Shown here: piece by piece, positions 1 to 9,010 of the stretch
Layout of the letters: each line of letters starts with the position of its first letter
Position numbering within the stretch: position 1 is the first letter of the stretch
From: Pseudomonadota bacterium
GTDB taxonomy: Bacteria > Pseudomonadota > Alphaproteobacteria > Kiloniellales > J153
Assembly (NCBI GenBank): GCA_022572105.1
Contig: JACZWN010000078.1
Coordinates: forward strand, 1 to 13,960
DNA length: 13,960 nt
Reading direction: 5' to 3'
Program-made: the position numbers and the translations under genes
The notes under the pieces: generated by a model
The model's input: only the letters and a program-made list of their open reading frames with translations
Told to the model about the DNA's origin: nothing
The model's database searches: none

Positions 1-1
1 G

Positions 2-871
2 CACCACGGCGCGACCCCGCCCTGCGCCGATGCGCTGATCGCGGCCGGCATCGCGCGTTGCGTCGTGGCGCTGGAGGACCCGGACCCGCGCGTGGCCGGC
101 GCCGGGCTGGCCCGCCTGCGCGACGCCGGGATCGGGGTTTCGCTCGGCCTCGGCGCCGAAGCGGCGGCCGAGGTGAACGCCGGCTATCTGTTGCGCCAGC
201 GCCGGGGCCGGCCGCTGGTCACGCTGAAGCTCGCCACCACGCTCGACGGGCGCATCGCGACCAAGCGCGGCGAGAGCCGCTGGATCACCGGCGAGACGGC
301 GCGCAGGCGCGCCCATCTCCTGCGCGCCGGCCACGACGCGGTGCTGATCGGCAGCGGCACCGCGCTCACCGACAACCCGCGCCTCGACGTGCGCCTGGAG
401 GGACTGGAAGAGACGTCGCCGCTCCGGGTCGTGCTCGACGGCAGCCTGCGCCTGCCGCTCACCCACGACCTGGTGGCGCGGGCGCGGGAGCAGGCCACCT
501 TGATGATCACTCGGGAGCATCGGGATCGCGACCGGGTGAAGGCCTACGAGAGCGCCGGCGTCGAGGTGATCGCGGTCGGGGATGACGAAGGAGGCAACCT
601 CTCGATCGAGGCCGCGCTCCAGGCGCTGGGCGCGCGCGGCATGACCCGGGTGCTGGTCGAGGGCGGCGGGCGCATCGCCGCGGGATTGCTGCGCGCCGCG
701 CTGGTGGACCGTCTGGTCTGGTTCCACGCCGCCAAGGTGATCGGCGGCGACGGCGTGCCCGCGATCGCCGGCTTCGGCCTCGATGAGTTGGCCAAGGCGC
801 CGGGCTTCTCGCTCCAAGATTCTTGCCCGATCGGCGATGATCTGGTGGAAAGCTACGTCCGTCTTACCTAG
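2..871 (+). CDS. ribD: Bifunctional riboflavin deaminase/reductase RibD (5' partial)
   Basis: RibD deaminates the pyrimidine intermediate made from GTP and then reduces its ribose side chain, two consecutive cytosolic steps of riboflavin synthesis. The 5' end lies outside the window. The frame is open from base 2 and begins HHGATPPCADALIAAG, the end of the zinc-deaminase motif (usually PCSHxGxTPPC), so the first zinc cysteine and the HAE motif are upstream. The reductase half starts near base 205 (GRPLVTLKLATTLDGRIAT) and keeps the substrate/NADPH-site signatures SRWITG, GSGTALTDNP and LVEGGGRIAAGLL. It ends in the usual SYVRL tail. A GTG at 65 is only an internal valine codon. The gene leads straight into ribE ten bases later, fitting a rib operon. 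Identity is secure; only the missing N-terminus is unknown. Confidence 0.95.
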   Translation, partial: HHGATPPCADALIAAGIARCVVALEDPDPRVAGAGLARLRDAGIGVSLGLGAEAAAEVNAGYLLRQRRGRPLVTLKLATTLDGRIATKRGESRWITGETARRRAHLLRAGHDAVLIGSGTALTDNPRLDVRLEGLEETSPLRVVLDGSLRLPLTHDLVARAREQATLMITREHRDRDRVKAYESAGVEVIAVGDDEGGNLSIEAALQALGARGMTRVLVEGGGRIAAGLLRAALVDRLVWFHAAKVIGGDGVPAIAGFGLDELAKAPGFSLQDSCPIGDDLVESYVRLT

Positions 872-881
872 ATTCATTCTG

Positions 882-1481
882 ATGTTTACCGGAATCGTCA
901 CCGACCTGGGCCGAGTGCGCGCGGTGGAGCGGCGCGGCGACACGCGTTTCTCCTTCGAGACCGCCTACGACACCGGCGCCATCGCGCTCGGCGCCTCGAT
1001 CGCCTGCTCGGGCGTGTGCCTGACGGTAGTCGACAAGGGCCCCGGCTGGTTCGCCGCCGAGGCCTCGGCCGAGACCCTGGCCACGACCACCGTGACCGAT
1101 TGGGGACCCGGCACGCCGGTCAACCTGGAGCGCGCGCTCAAGCTGGGCGACGAGCTGGGCGGGCACTTTGTGTCCGGCCACGTCGATGGCGTCGCCGAGG
1201 CGCTCGATCGGCGCGAGGAGGGGGATTCGCTGCGCCTGGCGTTCGCCGCTCCGGCGGCGCTCCTGCGCTGCATCGCGCCCAAGGGCTCGGTCGCGCTCGA
1301 CGGCGTCTCGCTGACCGTCAACGAGGTGCGCGACGAAGCGGGCGGCGGGCGCTTCGAGGTCAACATCATCGCCCACACCGCCCAGATCACGACGCTGGGG
1401 GCCTGCCGGCCGGGCACGTGCGTCAACCTGGAAATCGACGTGCTCGCGCGCTACGTTCAGCGCCTGTTGTCGAAGGAGTGA
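882..1481 (+). CDS. ribE: Riboflavin synthase, alpha chain
   Basis: This 199-residue protein dismutates two molecules of 6,7-dimethyl-8-ribityllumazine to riboflavin, the last step of the pathway. The ATG at 882 is chosen because it gives the invariant MFTGIV N-terminus that sits inside the active site; the reading frame stays open upstream but that stretch overlaps ribD and has no family similarity. The two tandem lumazine-binding barrels are visible: GVCLTVV and GGHFVSGHVDG in the first, KGSVALDGVSLTVNEV and HTAQITTL in the second, ending NLEIDVLARYVQRLL. Length is typical of the family. No clear Shine-Dalgarno sequence precedes the ATG, so translation may be coupled to ribD, which ends ten bases earlier. 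Next comes the ribBA fusion after three bases. Confidence 0.96.
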   Translation: MFTGIVTDLGRVRAVERRGDTRFSFETAYDTGAIALGASIACSGVCLTVVDKGPGWFAAEASAETLATTTVTDWGPGTPVNLERALKLGDELGGHFVSGHVDGVAEALDRREEGDSLRLAFAAPAALLRCIAPKGSVALDGVSLTVNEVRDEAGGGRFEVNIIAHTAQITTLGACRPGTCVNLEIDVLARYVQRLLSKE

Positions 1482-1484
1482 GGG

Positions 1485-2633
1485 ATGGCGAGCGTAAAAG
1501 AGGAGCCCTGGCGCGCGACCTTCAGCGAGATCGTCTCGCCGATCGATGAGATCATCGAGGAAACGCGCAACGGCCGCATGTTCATCCTGGTCGACGACGA
1601 GGGCCGGGAAAACGAGGGCGACTTGGTCGTCCCCGCGCAGATGGCCACGCCCGATGCCATCAACTTCATGGCCAGGCACGGCCGCGGCCTGATCTGCCTG
1701 GCCATGACCCGCGAGCGGATCGAGGCGCTCGGCCTGCCGCTCATGGCGCAGAAGAACGAGTCGCGGCACGAGACCGCCTTCACCGTGTCGATCGAGGCGC
1801 GCGACGGGGTGACCACGGGGATCTCGGCGCCGGACCGCGCGCGCACCATCGCGGTCGCCATCGACCCGACCACGGGCGAGAACGACATCGTTTGCCCCGG
1901 GCACGTGTTTCCGCTGGTGGCGCGCGACGGCGGCGTTCTGGTGCGCACCGGCCACACCGAGGCCGCGGTCGACCTGGCCCGCCTGGCCGGGCTCAACCCC
2001 GCCGGCGTCGTCTGCGAGATCATGAACGACGACGGCACCATGGCCCGGCGCGACGACCTGATCGCCTTCGCCCAGCGCCACGGTCTCAAGATCGCGACCA
2101 TCGCCGACCTCATCGCCTATCGCCGGCGCCACGACCGGGTCGTCGAGTGCAGGCTCACGGAGACCCTGGAGTCCCGATACGGCGGCACCTTCCAGACGGC
2201 GATATACGTCGACCAGACGACCGGCGTCGAGCATATCGCCCTGTGGAAGGGGGAGCTTTCGGGCCCGGGCCCGGTCCTGGTCCGGGTCCATGTGCTCGAC
2301 GTGCTCAACGACGCGCTCGGCGAGCGCACCAGCGGCAAGGCCGGCGAGCTGGAGCGGGTCATGCGCCTGATCGACGAGGCCGGCAGGGGCGTACTGGTGG
2401 TGATCCGCGAGCCGACGCCGACCAGCCTGTCCGACGGCATCAAGGCGCGTCTGGGCAAAAAGGAAAAGACCTTCGGCGAGCTGCGGGATTACGGCGTCGG
2501 GGCGCAGATCCTTCTCGATCTCGGGGTGACCGATATGATCTTGCTGTCCAACACCAAGCGCACCATCGTCGGCCTCGACGGCTATGGCCTGAAAGTCGTC
2601 GAGCAGCGCCCCATCCCCGTGAACGGAGACTAG
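1485..2633 (+). CDS. ribBA: DHBP synthase fused to a degenerate GTP cyclohydrolase II domain (RibBX-type)
   Basis: The N-terminal half (residues about 15-210) is a full 3,4-dihydroxy-2-butanone-4-phosphate synthase, which turns ribulose 5-phosphate into the four-carbon unit of riboflavin. The motif DDEGRENEGDL (37-47), TAFTVSIEARDGVTTGIS, GHVFPL and RTGHTEAAVDLARLAGL are all present. The C-terminal half (about 215-382) aligns with GTP cyclohydrolase II but is degenerate: where the enzyme has a zinc site of three cysteines, this protein reads LVRVHVLDVLNDALGERTSG with no cysteine, and the RQEGRGIGL motif is replaced by VVIREPTPTSLSDG. Only the tail motif RDYGVGAQILLDLGV and VGLDGYGLKVVE survive. 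Such fusions have been described in Proteobacteria as RibBX. I infer that it makes DHBP but does not open GTP, so a separate ribA should exist elsewhere. AAGGAG at 1473-1478 supports the ATG. Confidence 0.93.
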   Translation: MASVKEEPWRATFSEIVSPIDEIIEETRNGRMFILVDDEGRENEGDLVVPAQMATPDAINFMARHGRGLICLAMTRERIEALGLPLMAQKNESRHETAFTVSIEARDGVTTGISAPDRARTIAVAIDPTTGENDIVCPGHVFPLVARDGGVLVRTGHTEAAVDLARLAGLNPAGVVCEIMNDDGTMARRDDLIAFAQRHGLKIATIADLIAYRRRHDRVVECRLTETLESRYGGTFQTAIYVDQTTGVEHIALWKGELSGPGPVLVRVHVLDVLNDALGERTSGKAGELERVMRLIDEAGRGVLVVIREPTPTSLSDGIKARLGKKEKTFGELRDYGVGAQILLDLGVTDMILLSNTKRTIVGLDGYGLKVVEQRPIPVNGD

Positions 2634-2636
2634 GCG

Positions 2637-2679
2637 ATGACAGACCGGGCGATGACAGACCGGGCGACGACAGACCGGA
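2637..2679 (+). repeat. 15-bp tandem repeat in the 5' end of ribH
   Basis: The unit ATGACAGACCGGGCG occurs perfectly twice (2637-2651 and 2652-2666), and a third diverged copy (ACGACAGACCGG...) follows from 2667. It is a multiple of three and encodes MTDRA-MTDRA-TTDR, so it duplicates the start codon without shifting the frame. It lies outside the conserved lumazine synthase core. Confidence 0.85.
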
Positions 2680-3140
2680 GCGACGCGCCGCACATCCTGG
2701 TCGTCGAGGCGCGCTTCTACGAGGACATCGCCGACGAGCTCGTGACGGGCGCGAGCGCCGAGCTCGAGCGCCAGGGCGCCAGCTTCGAGCGGGTCTCCGT
2801 GCCGGGCGGCTTCGAGATCCCGGCGGCGATCCAGATGGGCGTGCGCTCCATGGAGTTCTACGCCGCGCGCCGGCGCTTCGACGGCTATGTCGCGCTCGGC
2901 TGCGTGATCCGCGGCGAGACCAGCCACTACGAGCACATCTGCCGCGAGAGCGCGCGCAAGCTCCAGGACCTGGCCTGCCAATACGCCCTGGCGCTGGGCT
3001 ACGGCATCCTGACCTGCGACACCAAGGAGCAGGCCTGGGAACGGGCCCGGGTCGACGGCAGGAACAAGGGCGGCGAGGCGGCGCGCGCCTGCCTGCGGAT
3101 GATCGAGATCAAGCGCCAGTTTCACCTCTACCCGCGCTGA
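2637..3140 (+). CDS. ribH: 6,7-dimethyl-8-ribityllumazine synthase
   Basis: Lumazine synthase condenses the RibD-derived pyrimidine with DHBP from the preceding gene to give the RibE substrate. Family signatures are clear: VPGGFEIP (residues 55-62), ALGCVIRGETSHYEHI with the likely catalytic histidine H97, and GILTCDTKEQAWERA followed by NKGGEAA. The core starts around residue 18; before it lies an unusual repeated lead MTDRAMTDRATTDR, produced by a 15-bp tandem repeat. An ATG also occurs at 2652, so translation could start one repeat later; 2637 is preferred because GGAG lies about ten bases upstream and the gap after ribBA is only three bases. The length of 167 residues is slightly above usual because of that lead. 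Identity is firm; the exact start is less so. Confidence 0.95.
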   Translation: MTDRAMTDRATTDRSDAPHILVVEARFYEDIADELVTGASAELERQGASFERVSVPGGFEIPAAIQMGVRSMEFYAARRRFDGYVALGCVIRGETSHYEHICRESARKLQDLACQYALALGYGILTCDTKEQAWERARVDGRNKGGEAARACLRMIEIKRQFHLYPR

Positions 3141-3154
3141 AGGACTGGGCCGCC

Positions 3155-3691
3155 ATGACCGGGTCACCCGAGACGCGAACGGCCAGGGACGCCGGCCGGC
3201 GCGCCGGCGGCGCGCAGCGAAGCGCCGCGCGCCTGGCGGCGGTGCAGGCGCTCTATCAGGTCGAGATGACCGGCGCTTCGGCCGAGAGCGTCCTCGCCGA
3301 GTTCCTGTCCCACCGCCTGGACGAAGAGGTGGACGGCCTGTGTCTTGCGGCCGCGGACCGCCGGCTTCTGGACGAACTCTTGCGCGGCACGGTGGCCGAG
3401 CGCGACGCGCTCGACGACATGCTGGCCGCCGTGCTCGACGAGAATTGGCCGGTCGAGCGTCTGGAGATCCTGTTGCGCATCGTGATGCGGGCGGGCGCCT
3501 TCGAGCTGTCGCGGCGCCCGGAGGTGCCGGCGCGCGTGGTCGTGGCGGAATACGTCGACCTGGCGGGTGCGTTCTTCGGCGGCAAGGAGCCGGGTTTGGT
3601 CAACGGCGTGCTCGACCGTCTGGCGCGCACGCTCCGCCCCGAGGCCTTCGAGGCGCGTGACGCCGCCCCCACCGGCCAGGGCCCGCGCTGA
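3155..3691 (+). CDS. nusB: Transcription antitermination protein NusB
   Basis: NusB is a small all-helical RNA-binding protein that, with NusE (S10), binds boxA RNA and supports rRNA antitermination. The family core begins at RSAARLAAVQALYQVEMTG and ends with the highly typical VVVAEYVDLAGAFFGG followed by KEPGLVNGVLDRLAR. The protein is 178 residues, longer than the E. coli form of about 140, owing to a basic, low-complexity N-terminal lead of some 20 residues and a disordered tail. The ATG at 3155 is 14 bases after ribH; the frame continues upstream through ribH but without family similarity. The ribH-nusB pairing is common across bacteria and supports the call. A later start near the RSAARLAA core cannot be excluded. 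Confidence 0.93.
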   Translation: MTGSPETRTARDAGRRAGGAQRSAARLAAVQALYQVEMTGASAESVLAEFLSHRLDEEVDGLCLAAADRRLLDELLRGTVAERDALDDMLAAVLDENWPVERLEILLRIVMRAGAFELSRRPEVPARVVVAEYVDLAGAFFGGKEPGLVNGVLDRLARTLRPEAFEARDAAPTGQGPR

Positions 3692-3725
3692 ACGCGCGGC
3701 GCGATCGGACTACCGGGGGAGGGCG

Positions 3726-4706
3726 ATGCGTGGCGAATTCGAACTGATCGCGCGCTACTTCGCCCCGCTGGCCGAGGCCGCGCCGGGCGCGCAGGGCCTG
3801 CTCAACGACGCCGCCGTCTTCGACCCCTCGCGCGACGACAGCTTGGTGCTGACGATCGACACCATGGTCGAGGGCGTGCATTTCCTGCCCGACGATCCGC
3901 CCGGGCTGATCGGCCGCAAGCTGCTCCGGGTCAACCTGTCGGATCTCGCCGCCATGGGCGCCCGGGCGATCGGTTATTTGCTGGCGGGCGCTTTTCCCAA
4001 GGACGTGGACGAGGCCTGGATCGCGGCCTTCGCCGCCGGCCTGGCCGAAGATCAGGAAGTCTTCGGCGTAACCCTCTATGGTGGCGACACGGTGGCGACG
4101 CCGGGGCCGCTGACCCTGTCGCTGACCGCCTTTGGCGAGGTGCCCGAGGGGCGGGCGCTGTCGCGCGCCACGGCGCACGCCGGAGACGAGGTCTACGTCT
4201 CGGGCACGATCGGGGACGGGGTGCTGGGGCTGGACGCGCTGCGCGGCGGATTGCGCGCGCTCGACGAGGACCAGCGGGCGGCGCTGGCCGCGCGCTACCG
4301 CCTGCCCGAACCGCGCCTGGCGCTGGGCCGGAAGCTTGTCGAGACCGGGCTGGCGACGGCCGCGCTCGACGTCTCGGACGGCCTGGTCGCCGATCTCGGC
4401 CACATCGCCGCCGCTTCCGCCGTGGCGGCCGAAATCGAGGCCGGCGCCGTGCCGCTCTCGGCGGCGGCGCGCGCGGCGCTGGTATCGGATGCGGCCCTGC
4501 TTGCGGCCCTGTTGACGGGCGGCGACGACTACGAGCTGCTATTCACCGTCCGGCCCGGGCGTGTCGGCGAGCTGGCCGCTCTGGCCGGGCGGCTCGACCT
4601 GCCGCTGACCCGGATCGGCCGGATCGGCGAAGGCCAGGGCGTTCGCGTGCTCGACGCCGCGGGTCGGGAAATGGACCTGCCCGGCGGCGGCTGGAGCCAT
4701 TTTTAG
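3726..4706 (+). CDS. thiL: Thiamine-monophosphate kinase
   Basis: ThiL phosphorylates thiamine monophosphate to the active cofactor thiamine diphosphate using ATP. The 326-residue product has the usual length and motif order of the AIR synthase/ThiL fold: NDAAV (27-31), DTMVEGVHF (45-53), NLSDLAAMGA (70-79), YGGDTV (118-123), VSGTIGD (158-164), DVSDGLVADLGH (215-226) and GGDDYELLFT (265-274), ending GGGWSHF. The acidic residues in these motifs bind the metal ions and nucleotide. The ATG at 3726 is preceded by GGGGGAGGGCG, a good ribosome site, and follows nusB by 34 bases. The nusB-thiL pair is a recurrent arrangement in alphaproteobacteria. The frame opens earlier, inside nusB, but that part is not family sequence. 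Confidence 0.96.
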   Translation: MRGEFELIARYFAPLAEAAPGAQGLLNDAAVFDPSRDDSLVLTIDTMVEGVHFLPDDPPGLIGRKLLRVNLSDLAAMGARAIGYLLAGAFPKDVDEAWIAAFAAGLAEDQEVFGVTLYGGDTVATPGPLTLSLTAFGEVPEGRALSRATAHAGDEVYVSGTIGDGVLGLDALRGGLRALDEDQRAALAARYRLPEPRLALGRKLVETGLATAALDVSDGLVADLGHIAAASAVAAEIEAGAVPLSAAARAALVSDAALLAALLTGGDDYELLFTVRPGRVGELAALAGRLDLPLTRIGRIGEGQGVRVLDAAGREMDLPGGGWSHF

Positions 4707-4736
4707 GCCCTTCGAATAGCCTTTCTTGCCAAAGAC

Positions 4737-4751
4737 TTAACTTATTTTTAC
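4737..4751 (+). promoter_or_regulatory. CtrA-box-like sequence upstream of the fliL-like gene
   Basis: TTAA (4737-4740), seven bases, then TTAC (4748-4751) matches the CtrA consensus TTAA-N7-TTAA at all but one base. CtrA is the alphaproteobacterial response regulator of cell cycle and motility genes. The site is 59 bases before a FliL-like gene, which fits, but the region is locally AT-rich and one near-match is weak evidence. Confidence 0.35.
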
Positions 4752-4809
4752 CAAGATCGCTCTATGACCGCGGGGTAGCGCGCCTCCGCGCAACCATCTG
4801 TGTCCGGAT

Positions 4810-5271
4810 ATGAAGAAACTGGCGATCCTTCTCGTTCTGCTCGTACTCCTGGGTGGCGCCGGCGGCGCCGGATGGTGGTTTTTCCTGCGCGAGCAACCCG
4901 AGGCGGGTAGCGCCGAGGCGGTCGAGGAAGAATCGCTGATTCGGGCGACGCGCGTCCTCAGACTCGATCCCATCATTCTGCCGGTCATCCGCGAGGGACA
5001 GGTGATGCTCCACGTCACGGTGGTCGTCGTGATCGAACTGGTGAAGGCCGTTCCACTGACGGAGTTGCGGGTGTTCTCGCAGCCGCTGCGGGATACCATG
5101 CTCAGCGAGCTCCACGGTATGTACGCCATTCGTTACGTGCAGGAGCGCGGCTACGATCTGCCGATGGTCAGGGAGCGGTTGAGCCAGGCCGCCGAGCGGG
5201 TTCTCGGCGCAGGGTCCGTGATTAGGGTCACGCTCGAAGACCTCAACAAGCGCGCGCTCGGCACGGGCTGA
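4810..5271 (+). CDS. FliL-like single-pass membrane protein
   Basis: The 153-residue product has one N-terminal membrane helix (about residues 4-28, preceded by KK and rich in Leu/Val and GGAGGAG) and a soluble domain that would lie in the periplasm. The domain runs from an Ile/Val-rich strand (VLRLDPIILPVI), through VMLHVTVVVVIELV, to RLSQAAERVLGAGSVIRVTL. This layout (membrane helix, acidic linker, two amphipathic strands, helix, final strand) resembles the flagellar stator-associated protein FliL, but I see no diagnostic motif, so the family call is moderate. No other flagellar gene is nearby. The ATG at 4810 gives a clean signal-anchor; no strong ribosome site is visible upstream. The 103-base gap after thiL and a CtrA-like box suggest its own promoter. 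Confidence 0.6.
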   Translation: MKKLAILLVLLVLLGGAGGAGWWFFLREQPEAGSAEAVEEESLIRATRVLRLDPIILPVIREGQVMLHVTVVVVIELVKAVPLTELRVFSQPLRDTMLSELHGMYAIRYVQERGYDLPMVRERLSQAAERVLGAGSVIRVTLEDLNKRALGTG

Positions 5272-5459
5272 GCGTGGGTTTTACGAGGCCGGCATGCGGA
5301 ATTCGTGTGGCCGGAGCTTCGAAAATCTGATCGGCCTTCGGCGGCGGTTGCCTTTACTGAAAGCTTCTGGCATTTTCCGCGCGATTTTCGCACCCGCGGA
5401 ACCGGGGGGTTCGAGTCGGGCGCTTATCGCGCCGGTTTATCGAAATAAGGGAAATCCAC

Positions 5460-7559
<2,100 letters not shown>

Positions 7560-7582
7560 GGCGCCGCGCAACAGCCACGGAA

Positions 7583-7614
7583 AAGCCCCGGAGGGCATCC
7601 GCCTTCCGGGGCTT
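7583..7614. terminator. Hairpin terminator between convergent hppA and bamE
   Basis: AAGCCCCGGA (7583-7592) pairs perfectly with TCCGGGGCTT (7605-7614) around a 12-base loop that can add two more G-C pairs. It lies 23 bases after hppA and 23 bases after the bamE stop on the other strand. Read on the minus strand the stem is followed by TTTT, so it is a better intrinsic terminator for bamE, but it can serve both genes. Confidence 0.8.
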
Positions 7615-7637
7615 GTGATTCGCGTCGGGTCGGTCGA

Positions 7638-8102
7638 TTAATTGCCCGTGAACCGCCCCAGATTGCCGAGCAACTGCTGAAGGATGGAGACTTCGCGGCC
7701 CTCGGTCGGCGTGATCCGTTCGACCGGGTCGATGATCTTGCCGTCCTCGAGGCCGTAGGTCCTGGTACCCGCCACGTAGCCCGCGTCGTCGAACGAGATC
7801 ACCAGCACCTTGCGCTCGAGGATTTCGGGCGCGAAGAAGGCGAACTGCGTGGTCTTCTGGCCGATGTAGTACCACTTGCTGTCCTCGAATGTGGACACGG
7901 TGGACGGCGAGCCGAGCAGGCTGGTGATGTCGATGCGCGTATGAACCCCGGGGCTGATCTTGGAGACCATGTCTCGATCCGGAATGTTGCCGCGGACCTG
8001 CACGCTCTGCGCGCAAGCCCCCAGGGCGAGCGCCAAGACTCCTGCAAGTAACACCGGCCAAAGATTCAACCGATTAGTCCATTTTGGTGATTGTTTCGTC
8101 AC
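7638..8102 (-). CDS. bamE: Outer membrane lipoprotein BamE/OmlA (SmpA family)
   Basis: BamE is a lipoprotein partner of the BamA complex that inserts beta-barrel proteins in the outer membrane. The 154-residue product starts with a basic stretch and hydrophobic signal (WPVLLAGVLALALGAC) ending in a lipobox LGAC with the lipidated cysteine at residue 30. The mature part contains the family pattern VSKISPGVHTRIDITSLLGSPS followed by KWYYIG and a strand ending VLVISFDDAGYV. The start is a GTG at 8102; no ATG is available in frame, and an in-frame stop lies 18 bases upstream. No good ribosome site sits at the right distance: GGGAGG is about 25 bases away. The gene is divergent from the cytochrome bc1 chaperone gene, an order seen in many alphaproteobacteria. 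Confidence 0.9.
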   Translation of the reverse strand: MTKQSPKWTNRLNLWPVLLAGVLALALGACAQSVQVRGNIPDRDMVSKISPGVHTRIDITSLLGSPSTVSTFEDSKWYYIGQKTTQFAFFAPEILERKVLVISFDDAGYVAGTRTYGLEDGKIIDPVERITPTEGREVSILQQLLGNLGRFTGN

Positions 8103-8142
8103 GGCGGTTAACCATTGTTAATATTGCATCCTCCCGCAAGAT

Positions 8143-8171
8143 TTGATTAAACAGGTCGGCGCGGTTATTTC
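8143..8171 (+). promoter_or_regulatory. Candidate promoter for the bc1 chaperone gene
   Basis: TTGATT (8143-8148) and TATTTC (8166-8171) are separated by 17 bases on the plus strand. It overlaps the bamE promoter candidate on the other strand, so the two divergent genes may share one compact control region. The leader to the ATG at 8252 would be about 75 bases. Confidence 0.4.
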
Positions 8172-8173
8172 AA
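8146..8173 (-). promoter_or_regulatory. Candidate sigma-70 promoter for bamE
   Basis: On the minus strand TTGAAA (8173-8168) and TTTAAT (8151-8146) are separated by 16 bases. The predicted start would be near 8139, giving a leader of about 37 bases before the GTG of bamE. The elements are good matches in a GC-rich background, but this is read by eye only. Confidence 0.5.
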
Positions 8174-8251
8174 GCCTGAATTTGGGTCGACCCGGAAGTC
8201 CGGCGCGGCCACGGGATGCGTCCGGCGCGGGTCCGGACCGGGAAGGGGGGC

Positions 8252-8803
8252 ATGGTTCTGGGTCGTCTGTTCCACCGCAACGCATTCGAAGCGCAAGCCC
8301 GGTCGCTTTACCGGATCATCGTCGAGCAGGCGCGCCGGCCCGAGTTCTATCGCCGCTGCGGCGTGCCCGATACCCTGGACGGCCGTTTCGAGTTGATCGC
8401 GCTGCACACCTTCCTGATCCTGCACCGCTTGAAGGCGGACCGTCCCGAGTCCGCGGACCTGGCCCAGGCCCTGTTCGACACCCTGTTCCTGGACATGGAT
8501 CAAAGCCTGCGCGAGCTCGGCGCCGGCGACCTCGGGGTGGGTCGCCGCGTCAAGCTCATGGCCCAGGGCCTGTACGGCCGCATCGAAGTCTACCAGGCCG
8601 GCCTGCGCGCGCCCGGGGCCGAACTGGAGGCGGCGCTCGAGCGTAATCTGTACGGCACCGTGCAGTCCGAGCCGGGCTCGCTCCGGGCCATGGCCGGCTA
8701 CCTGCGGCGCGAGGCCGGCGCCCTGGCCCGCCTCGACCTGGCCGGCCTGATGGCCGGAAATCTGGTCTTCGGGGCGCCGCCCGAGGCCGCTGGGGACGCG
8801 TGA
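8252..8803 (+). CDS. Ubiquinol-cytochrome c chaperone (CBP3-like) family protein
   Basis: This 183-residue cytosolic helical protein matches the family related to mitochondrial Cbp3/UQCC1, which assists cytochrome b during assembly of the cytochrome bc1 complex. Recognisable features are LYRIIVEQARRPEFYRRCGV followed by PDTLDGRFELIALHTFLIL, then ALFDTLFLDMDQSLRELGAGD and GRRVKLMAQGLYGRIEVY, which follow the family's order. I start it at 8252 because GGAAGGGGGG directly precedes that ATG and the family sequence begins just after; an in-frame ATG at 8216 would add 12 basic residues with no ribosome site. The neighbours bamE (divergent) and DUF177 (downstream) are the usual ones in alphaproteobacteria. 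Activity in bc1 assembly is inferred from the family. Confidence 0.9.
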   Translation: MVLGRLFHRNAFEAQARSLYRIIVEQARRPEFYRRCGVPDTLDGRFELIALHTFLILHRLKADRPESADLAQALFDTLFLDMDQSLRELGAGDLGVGRRVKLMAQGLYGRIEVYQAGLRAPGAELEAALERNLYGTVQSEPGSLRAMAGYLRREAGALARLDLAGLMAGNLVFGAPPEAAGDA

Positions 8804-8844
8804 CCGCACGCCGGTCCGCCCGTGTTGACCCGGACGCCGGCGTT

Positions 8845-8876
8845 ATACCAAAGGTCGTTGATATTGACCCGTTTCA
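8845..8876 (+). repeat. Left outer arm of the inverted-repeat element
   Basis: This 32-base arm begins ATACCAAAGGTCGTTGATAT and is the exact reverse complement of 9011-9042. The bases just outside match with one mismatch to about 8842. Confidence 0.9.
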
Positions 8877-8908
8877 TGAGCCGATGTGCGCCACCCGTAG
8901 GGCCGGGC

Positions 8909-8991
8909 GATTTTTGTCGCCAGGCGCGCCGCGCGTCGCTTATAGTGTCCCGCACTGCGGCGCAACGCGCTCCTGACTGGCGACAAAAATC
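8909..8991. repeat. Inner inverted repeat and central hairpin
   Basis: GATTTTTGTCGCCAG (8909-8923) is the exact reverse complement of CTGGCGACAAAAATC (8977-8991). Between them GCGCCGC (8926-8932) pairs with GCGGCGC (8957-8963), and AGTG (8944-8947) with CACT (8953-8956). The spacing from inner to outer arms is unequal (32 and 19 bases), so the whole is nested rather than one perfect palindrome. Confidence 0.85.
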
Positions 8992-9010
8992 AACCCAAAG
9001 CGCCACGGGG

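Noticed and set aside
1..881. An FMN riboswitch for the rib genes
   Set aside because: The window starts inside ribD and no riboswitch-like structure is seen between the rib genes; the operon's leader would be upstream of the window.
2120..2633. Calling the second half of ribBA an active GTP cyclohydrolase II
   Set aside because: The cysteines of the zinc site and the RQEGRGIGL motif are missing, so activity is not supported.
864..3167. A 767-codon open frame on the minus strand opposite ribE-ribBA-ribH
   Set aside because: It is rich in Arg/Ala/Gly/His/Asp, has no recognisable domain and lies opposite well-identified genes; GC-rich codon use keeps the opposite strand free of stops.
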